Both the position numbers and the translations under genes were made by a program. DNA of 64,000 nucleotides from Alphaproteobacteria bacterium (GTDB lineage: Bacteria > Pseudomonadota > Alphaproteobacteria > Rhizobiales > Aestuariivirgaceae). The notes below the pieces were generated by a model. It did no database searches. It saw only the letters and a list, made by a program, of their open reading frames with translations, and had not been told where the DNA came from. Numbering within the stretch: the stretch's first letter is position 1; each line of letters begins with the position of its first letter. Below, in pieces: positions 58,231 to 64,000 of the stretch. The DNA lies in NCBI GenBank assembly GCA_028868695.1, contig JAGWTZ010000007.1, positions 1 through 64,000 of the forward strand, given 5' to 3'.

Positions 58231-58371
58231 CTTAAACGATTGTTAACCTTGGGGCCAACTTATTGGCCTGGAAGGGCGTTCGTTAAAAAGCAACCTGATT
58301 TCGCAACATGTTGTTGAGACCTCCAAACCTATATCTGGGGTTGAACCAAGACTGGGGAAGAGGTCTGAGCC

Positions 58372-59808
58372 ATGACGAAGGTATCAAAGCCGAAGAAAGT
58401 GCTTGGCGCGCTGAAGAGCCTGTGGGCTGACAAGCGCGGCAGCATTTCCATGATGGCCGGCCTTGCGGCCGTGCCGATGGTGATCGCCGGGGGTGCGGCA
58501 ATTGACTATGACCGCGCCATCAATGCCAAGACCGAGCTGATGGCTTCGCTTGATTCCGCGGTGCTCTATGCTTCCACGCAGAATACAGATGACTTGACGG
58601 TGTTGACCACCGTGTCCAAGCCGTTTGTGGATGTAAACTACAACAACAGCGGCGATGCCACGCTGCAGTCCTATGCCGTCACCGCAGGCTCGGGCACCAA
58701 CACGTTGAAGGCCACGGGCGTGGTCAAGATGAACACCTGGTTCATGGCCGCTGTCGGCATCACCACCCTGTCTGTCACCGCCTCTTCGGAAGCGTTGCAT
58801 GTGGGCACCGGCCGCAACATCAACCTGGAAGTGTCCATGGTGCTGGACAACACCGGCTCGATGAACACCAGCGACGGTTCCACGCCGAATGCGCCGATCA
58901 CCGATCTCAAGACGGCGGCGGCCAGCTTTGTCTCCACCGTGATGGGCTCCAACCAGACGCCCTATTACACCAAGATCGCCGTCATTCCCTACAACAACAG
59001 CGTGAACCTGGGCAGCGCTTCGCTGGCTGCCGCCGCGCGCGGGGCGATCCTGACCAACCCTTCGACCAGCACGACGCCGGGCTACAGCAATTTCAAGTTC
59101 ACCAGCGCATCGAACCAGACAATGACCTATCCGTCGAGCAATTGCGTGACGGAGCGGCAGGGCGCGCAGGCCTATACTGATGCCGCCATGTCCACCGCCC
59201 CGGTTGGCCTGATGTATGGCCCGCCCGGCTACAATGATTGCAGCGTTGTGCCGATGGTGCCGCTGTCCACTGACAAGACCGCGCTCGTCAACACCATCAA
59301 CTCGATGGCCGCCGGCCAATCCACTGCTGGCCAGGTGGGCATTGCCTGGGGCTGGTATGCGCTGTCGCCCAATGTGGGCATCTGGTCCGGCACCAGCGTG
59401 CCTTCGGGCTATGACAAGCTGACCACCACCGACGCCGCCTCCAAGGTCAAGAAGATCATGGTGCTGATGACTGACGGCGAATATAACAGCGCCTATTGCA
59501 ACGGCGTGATCTCCTATCCGTCGAGCCTGTCGGGTTCGGGTTCCTACAGCTACCAGATCCCCTGCTCGTCTTCGCTGGGCAACTCCTACACCCAGGCCAC
59601 CTCGATGTGCGGTGCCATCAAGCAGTCTGGCGTTGAGGTGTATGTGATCACCTTCCAGCTCAACACGTCCTACACGCAGCGCGTGAGCCTGGTGAATTCC
59701 TGCGCCACGGATGCCTCGCACATCCTCAACGCGTCGAACCAGTCGCAGCTCAACAATGTGTTCCAGTCGCTGGCACAGAACCTGGTGTCGCTGCGCCTGA
59801 CCAACTGA
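58372..59808 (+). CDS. TadE/TadG-like pilus-assembly protein with VWA domain
   Basis: 478 aa; RGSISMMAGLAAVPMVIAGGAAIDYDRAI, VSMVLDNTGSMNTSDG. Confidence 0.82.
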   Translation: MTKVSKPKKVLGALKSLWADKRGSISMMAGLAAVPMVIAGGAAIDYDRAINAKTELMASLDSAVLYASTQNTDDLTVLTTVSKPFVDVNYNNSGDATLQSYAVTAGSGTNTLKATGVVKMNTWFMAAVGITTLSVTASSEALHVGTGRNINLEVSMVLDNTGSMNTSDGSTPNAPITDLKTAAASFVSTVMGSNQTPYYTKIAVIPYNNSVNLGSASLAAAARGAILTNPSTSTTPGYSNFKFTSASNQTMTYPSSNCVTERQGAQAYTDAAMSTAPVGLMYGPPGYNDCSVVPMVPLSTDKTALVNTINSMAAGQSTAGQVGIAWGWYALSPNVGIWSGTSVPSGYDKLTTTDAASKVKKIMVLMTDGEYNSAYCNGVISYPSSLSGSGSYSYQIPCSSSLGNSYTQATSMCGAIKQSGVEVYVITFQLNTSYTQRVSLVNSCATDASHILNASNQSQLNNVFQSLAQNLVSLRLTN

Positions 59809-59832
59809 TCCGAAGGCGGACCTGAACAAAAG

Positions 59833-59861
59833 GGGCGGCTGGGAAACCAGCCGCCCTTTTT
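59833..59861 (+). terminator. Rho-independent terminator downstream of tadG-like gene
   Basis: GGGCGGCTGG-GAAA-CCAGCCGCCC-TTTTT. Confidence 0.9.
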
Positions 59862-59934
59862 GCTTGCGGGGGCGCATAAAAACCGTAATCCTGCGCTGAA
59901 TCGGGGCCGTTTCCGGCCAGTTCAAGGATGTTTC

Positions 59935-61671
59935 ATGTTGCTTCGCGGTCTTTCGCTCATTTCCCTCAGCCTGGCGTTGAGCCTGCCGGCGCTCGCCGAG
60001 GCGCAGCCTGTCACGCTGTCGGGCGCCTATCTGGCCTCGCGCACCGCCAGCCACCTGATGGACCTTGGGGCGACGATTGATTTCACCAGCGCCGCCCTGA
60101 AGCAGGACCCCAACAACGGCGCGCTGATCGAGCGGCTGTTCGAGGCTGAAGTGATGCAGGGCGATCTGGCCAAGGCTGAGCCGCTGGCCGCCCAGGTGGT
60201 GAAGTTCAACAGCCAGCAGCGCACGGCGCGGCTGGTTCTGGGCCTGAAGGAATTCGCGGCGCGGCGCTATCCCGAGGCGCGCAACCATTTCGACGAGGCG
60301 GCCTACACCTCGGTTGGAACCCTCACCTCGGCGCTGCTCAATGCCTGGAGCTATGCGGGCGAAGGCTCGCTCAATGCCGCGCTGCATGAGCTGGACAAGC
60401 TGGACGGCCAGGACGCCTTTGCCAATTACAAGGCGTTTCACGCGGCGCTGATTGCCGACTATCTCGGCTCTTCGGTGCGCGCCGAAGCCGCCTACAAGAA
60501 GGCTTACGGGCTGGCGCCCACGTCGCTGCGCATCGTGCAGGCCTATGGCAATTTTCTTGAGCGCAACGGCCACAAGGACCAGGCCGAAAAGATCTACCGC
60601 AACTATCTCGCTGACGGCCAGCGCGACACGCTGATCCAGCATGCGCTGGACCAGCTTTCTTCCGGCGCCAAGCCTGAGGCTTTCGTCAAAACCCCTGCGG
60701 CAGGCGCTGGCGAGGTGTTGTTTTCCATCGCCTCGGCACTGAACGTGGACCAGAGCGCCACTGCGGCGCTGACCTATGCGCGCCTTGCGCTGGCCTTCAC
60801 CGCCGACAAGCCGGTGGTGCTGACTACGCTGGGCAGCGTGCTTTCCGGCTTCAAGCTTTACGAAGACGCCAACGCCGCCTTTGACCAGGTGCCACAGCAA
60901 TCGGTTCTGCGCACCTATGCCGACACGGAAATCGGCGTGAACCTTGAGCGCATGGACAAGAACAAGGACGCCATGGCCAAGCTCGAAGCCGTGGTGGCCA
61001 AGGCGCCGAAGGACACTGACGCGCTGATTTCGCTGGCAGGCGTTTACCGCGCCAATGATGAATTCGTGAAAGCGGCGGACACCTATAGCAAGGCGCTGGC
61101 CCTGCTGCCCGACAGCGACAACGCCACCTGGCACGTGCTCTATGACCGCGGCATCGTCTATGACCACCTGAAGCAATTCGACAAATCCGAGCCGGATTTC
61201 CGCAAGGCCTTGGCGCTGTCGAAGGATGACGCCTCGGTTCTCAACTATCTCGGCTATTCGATGATTGACCGTGGCGTCAATCTCGATGAGGCGCTGGGCA
61301 TGGTGAAGAAGGCGGTGAGCCTCAAGCCCAATGACGGCTATATCACCGACAGCTTGGGCTGGGCCTATTACACGCTGCGCGACTATGACCAGGCGGTGAC
61401 CTATTGCGAGCGGGCGGTGGACCTTGTGCCATCTGACCCGATCATCGCCGAACATCTCGGCGATGTGTACTGGAAAGTGGGCCGCAAGCTGGAGGCACAG
61501 TTCCAATGGCAGCACGCCAAGGACAATCACCCCGAAAGTGAAGACTTGGTGCGCATTGAGAAAAAGCTGAAGGATGGCCTGCCGGACGCGCAGGACGCCA
61601 AGCCTGCGGACAATTCCGCACCCGCCGCCCCGGCCGATGGCGCGGCCGCAGACCAGCCCAAGAAAGGCTGA
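59935..61671 (+). CDS. Tetratricopeptide repeat protein, exported
   Basis: 578 aa; signal peptide MLLRGLSLISLSLALSLPALAEA, multiple TPRs. Confidence 0.85.
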   Translation: MLLRGLSLISLSLALSLPALAEAQPVTLSGAYLASRTASHLMDLGATIDFTSAALKQDPNNGALIERLFEAEVMQGDLAKAEPLAAQVVKFNSQQRTARLVLGLKEFAARRYPEARNHFDEAAYTSVGTLTSALLNAWSYAGEGSLNAALHELDKLDGQDAFANYKAFHAALIADYLGSSVRAEAAYKKAYGLAPTSLRIVQAYGNFLERNGHKDQAEKIYRNYLADGQRDTLIQHALDQLSSGAKPEAFVKTPAAGAGEVLFSIASALNVDQSATAALTYARLALAFTADKPVVLTTLGSVLSGFKLYEDANAAFDQVPQQSVLRTYADTEIGVNLERMDKNKDAMAKLEAVVAKAPKDTDALISLAGVYRANDEFVKAADTYSKALALLPDSDNATWHVLYDRGIVYDHLKQFDKSEPDFRKALALSKDDASVLNYLGYSMIDRGVNLDEALGMVKKAVSLKPNDGYITDSLGWAYYTLRDYDQAVTYCERAVDLVPSDPIIAEHLGDVYWKVGRKLEAQFQWQHAKDNHPESEDLVRIEKKLKDGLPDAQDAKPADNSAPAAPADGAAADQPKKG

Positions 61672-62480
61672 TGCAGCCGGTTGTTGAAGCCGCGCGGGCC
61701 AAGATCAACCTGGCCCTGCATGTGCTGGGCCGCCGCGCCGATGGCTATCACGAGCTCGATTCCATCGTGGCCTTCGCTGATCTCGGCGACAGGCTGACGG
61801 TGGCGCCTGCTTCCGCCAACGCGCTTTTGGTGGAAGGGCCTTTCGCCGCGGATGTTCCGGCAGACGAAGGCAATATCATCTGGAAGGCTTGGGCGCATGT
61901 GCGCGGGTTGCTGGACGTGCCTTTCGTCTCGGTTATCCTCGAGAAGAACCTGCCGGTGGCCTCGGGCATTGGCGGCGGCTCGGCCGATGCGGCAGCACTG
62001 GTCCGGGCCTTGTTGCGGCTGGCAGGCGCACGCTTGAGTGAGGCGCAGGTGGCGGGGCTCGCTGCCATCGGGGCTGATGTGCCGGTGTGTTTCGTCGGCA
62101 AGCCCTGCCGCATGGAAGGCATTGGCGAAAAGATCAGTGTCCTGAGCGAACAGCTGCCGCCGGCGCTGGTGCTGGTGAACCCGCTGGCGCCTTGCGGCAC
62201 GGCGGAGGTGTTCAAGGCCATGGGGCTGAAGCCGGGCGAGGTGCTTGCCACGCGGGCCGATTTGCGCAATGACATGACGGCCGCCGCCGTGCAGGTGCAG
62301 CCGCGCATTGCCGATGTTCTCTCGGCGCTAGAGAAAACCGCGCTGTGGCCGGTGCGCATGTCCGGCTCCGGCGCCAGCTGCTTTGGCATCGCCAACAGCC
62401 TGGAAGAGGCCGAAGCCGTGGCTGCCAAGCTTTCGGCGGCCCATCCCGCCTGGTGGGTAAAGGCCGCGCGGCTGGGTTAG
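61671..62480 (+). CDS. ispE: 4-diphosphocytidyl-2-C-methyl-D-erythritol kinase
   Basis: 269 aa; ARAKINLALHVLGRRADGYHELDSIV, NLPVASGIGGGSADAAALVRAL. Confidence 0.93.
   Translation: MQPVVEAARAKINLALHVLGRRADGYHELDSIVAFADLGDRLTVAPASANALLVEGPFAADVPADEGNIIWKAWAHVRGLLDVPFVSVILEKNLPVASGIGGGSADAAALVRALLRLAGARLSEAQVAGLAAIGADVPVCFVGKPCRMEGIGEKISVLSEQLPPALVLVNPLAPCGTAEVFKAMGLKPGEVLATRADLRNDMTAAAVQVQPRIADVLSALEKTALWPVRMSGSGASCFGIANSLEEAEAVAAKLSAAHPAWWVKAARLG
62432..62480. repeat. 49-bp direct repeat, copy 1 (ispE 3' end)
   Basis: TTCGGCGGCCCATCCCGCCTGGTGGGTAAAGGCCGCGCGGCTGGGTTAG, identical to 62937-62985. Confidence 0.97.
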
Positions 62481-62503
62481 GCGGCAGTCTGACCACCCAC
62501 AAA

Positions 62504-62537
62504 CTCCGTCACCCCTGCGAAGGCAGGGGCCCAGCTT
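62504..62537. repeat. Left inverted repeat of GIY-YIG element B
   Basis: CTCCGTCACCCCTGCGAAGGCAGGGGCCCAGCTT, exact reverse complement of 62893-62926. Confidence 0.97.
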
Positions 62538-62856
62538 GCGGTGGAACAAGCGTTGCCATAGCATCAATGTTGCCGTGCAAGTCGCGCCAATCAGGGTTCA
62601 TTTGTTCAATGATCCGGATTTTCCATTCCCGCTTCCATTTCTTCAGCTGTTTCTCGCGGCGGATTGCCGTTTCCATGGTGTGGTGATGTTCGTACCAGAC
62701 GAGCAGGTGCACATTGTGTTCAGCCGTGAAGCCTTCAAAGGTCTTGTTCTTGTGATCGCAAATCCGGTTCCACAGGGCACTTGTGACGCCAACGTAGATC
62801 GTGCCGCGATAACGGTTGGCGGTGATGTAGACAGCAGGCCACTTCTCATCATGCAT
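62509..62856 (-). CDS. GIY-YIG nuclease family protein (element B)
   Basis: 115 aa; WPAVYITANRYRGTIYVGVTSALWNRICDHKN, METAIRREKQLKKWKREWKIRIIE; C-terminus (LVPPQAGPLPSQG) encoded largely by the inverted repeat. Confidence 0.88.
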   Translation of the reverse strand: MHDEKWPAVYITANRYRGTIYVGVTSALWNRICDHKNKTFEGFTAEHNVHLLVWYEHHHTMETAIRREKQLKKWKREWKIRIIEQMNPDWRDLHGNIDAMATLVPPQAGPLPSQG

Positions 62857-62892
62857 GGAGGGACGCTATCCTCCAAATGGCCGGTGTCAAGA

Positions 62893-62926
62893 AAGCTGGG
62901 CCCCTGCCTTCGCAGGGGTGACGGAG
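62893..62926. repeat. Right inverted repeat of GIY-YIG element B
   Basis: AAGCTGGGCCCCTGCCTTCGCAGGGGTGACGGAG. Confidence 0.97.
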
Positions 62927-62936
62927 AATGTGTTGC

Positions 62937-62985
62937 TTCGGCGGCCCATCCCGCCTGGTGGGTAAAGGCCGCGCGGCTGGGTTAG
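62937..62985. repeat. 49-bp direct repeat, copy 2 (provides aroC stop codon)
   Basis: Identical to 62432-62480. Confidence 0.97.
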
Positions 62986-64000
62986 CCCACTTGGCCCCTG
63001 TGGCGCAGGAAGGCGTCAGCCAGCACGATGGCCATCATGGCTTCGCCCACCGGCACGGCGCGGATGCCCACGCAAGGGTCATGCCGGCCCTTGGTGATGA
63101 TGTCGGCGTTCTCGCCATCCTTGGTCACGGTCTTGCGGGTGTTGAGGATGGAGGAGGTGGGCTTCACGGCAAAGCGCGCCACCAGATCCTGCCCAGATGA
63201 AATGCCGCCCAGAATGCCGCCCGCATGGTTGGACTGGAATTCCGGCTTGCCATGATGCATGCGGATTTCATCGGCGTTTTCCTCGCCGCTCAAGGCTGCG
63301 GACGCAAAGCCATCGCCGATCTCCACGCCCTTGACGGCATTGATGCTCATCAGCGCGCTGGCAAGTTCGGCGTCCAGCTTGCCGTAAAGCGGCGCACCCC
63401 AGCCGGCGGGCACGCCCGAGGCCGTCACCTCGATGACCGCGCCGCAGGACGAGCCCGCCTTGCGCACGCCATCGAGATAGGCTTCCCATTTCCTGGCGGC
63501 TTCGGCATCGGGGCAGAAGAAGGGGTTGCGCTCCACCTCGCTCCAATCCCAGTTCTTGCGGTCGATTTTGTGCGGGCCCATCTGCACCAGGGCGCCGCGC
63601 ACTTTCACTTGCGAGATGACGAGGCGCGCCACCGCACCCGCCGCCACGCGGCAGGCGGTTTCACGCGCCGAGGAGCGGCCGCCGCCGCGATAGTCGCGGA
63701 TGCCATATTTGGATTGATAGGTGAAATCGGCATGGCCGGGGCGGAACTTGTCGCGGATTTCGGCATAGTCCTTCGAGCGCTGGTCGGTGTTCTCGATCAG
63801 CAAGGCAATGGGCGTGCCAGTGGTGCGCAAGCCGCCGGTGCGCTCATCTTCAAACACGCCGGAGAGGATTTTCACGGCGTCGGCTTCCTGGCGCTGCGTG
63901 GTGAAACGGTTCTGGCCCGGCTTGCGCTTGTCGAGGAAGGACTGGATTTCCTCAGCCGAGATTTTCAAATTGGGCGGGCAGCCATCCACCACGGCGCCGA
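62982..64000 (-). CDS. aroC: Chorismate synthase, N-terminus beyond window end
   Basis: [74 protein letters not shown]; frame stays open to 64000. Confidence 0.93.
   Translation of the reverse strand, partial: GAVVDGCPPNLKISAEEIQSFLDKRKPGQNRFTTQRQEADAVKILSGVFEDERTGGLRTTGTPIALLIENTDQRSKDYAEIRDKFRPGHADFTYQSKYGIRDYRGGGRSSARETACRVAAGAVARLVISQVKVRGALVQMGPHKIDRKNWDWSEVERNPFFCPDAEAARKWEAYLDGVRKAGSSCGAVIEVTASGVPAGWGAPLYGKLDAELASALMSINAVKGVEIGDGFASAALSGEENADEIRMHHGKPEFQSNHAGGILGGISSGQDLVARFAVKPTSSILNTRKTVTKDGENADIITKGRHDPCVGIRAVPVGEAMMAIVLADAFLRHRGQVG

Noticed and set aside
58304-58313. CAACATGTTG palindrome upstream of the tadG-like gene
   Set aside because: Short 10-bp palindrome with no second copy or neighbouring regulator; not distinguishable from chance.
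58384-61530. 1048-aa open frame on the minus strand opposite the tadG-like and TPR genes
   Set aside because: Antisense of two well-supported coding genes; composition (H/R/Q/G-rich, no recognisable domain) is typical of antisense frames in GC-rich DNA.
62536-62985. 149-aa plus-strand ORF ending in the same residues as IspE ([15 protein letters not shown])
   Set aside because: It reads antisense through the GIY-YIG gene and then through the duplicated ispE 3' end; explained by the 49-bp duplication, not a fusion protein.
1-64000. CRISPR arrays, tRNA/rRNA genes, prophage or canonical IS transposases
   Set aside because: Looked for regularly spaced repeats, tRNA-like cloverleaf sequences and transposase/integrase ORFs; none could be supported by eye. 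A tRNAscan/Infernal run would be needed to exclude them formally.

Overview
This 64 kb GC-rich window looks like the chromosome of an alphaproteobacterium, probably Hyphomicrobiales/Rhizobiales-like (inferred from gene content). Most of it is densely packed housekeeping and catabolic genes. From left to right it contains: a histidine-utilisation cluster (hutG-hutH-hutI / hutF / hutD / hutC); a SoeABC-like molybdoenzyme operon; a sugar-type catabolic trio; ccdA; NfeD/SPFH; hemH; an orphan histidine kinase; agmatinase-like and PuuD-like genes; a TetR/EmrAB efflux locus; galU/galE; a lytic transglycosylase and DUF459; bdhA with a patatin; a pnt transhydrogenase operon; a MotA/MotB-like pair; a gtr-type glycosylation trio; an ABC exporter; rpmE; an rcdA/DUF1192/QOR/TrcR neighbourhood; three small stand-alone nuclease genes; moaB, a divergent UDG and ETF-QO; a TadG-like protein and a TPR protein; ispE and aroC (truncated by the window end). 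The most unusual signal is a recurring architecture of a small nuclease gene plus palindromic inverted repeats: (i) a GIY-YIG gene flanked by perfect 34-bp inverted repeats, inserted between ispE and aroC with a perfect 49-bp direct duplication that leaves both genes an intact 3' end; (ii) a second GIY-YIG gene flanked by a different 43-bp inverted repeat (41/43 identical); (iii) a DUF559 nuclease whose 3' end reads into a palindromic doublet; (iv) a gene-less doublet of family (i) inside the pnt operon. This suggests RAYT/REPIN-like elements that use GIY-YIG or PD-(D/E)XK proteins. That is a hypothesis that needs comparative genomics. Other observations include a 92-codon membrane ORF inserted in the pnt operon, a Cys-less UDG, a pseudo-SGNH DUF459 protein and several clear operator palindromes. 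All calls were made by eye from the sequence and ORF track; no database search was run.
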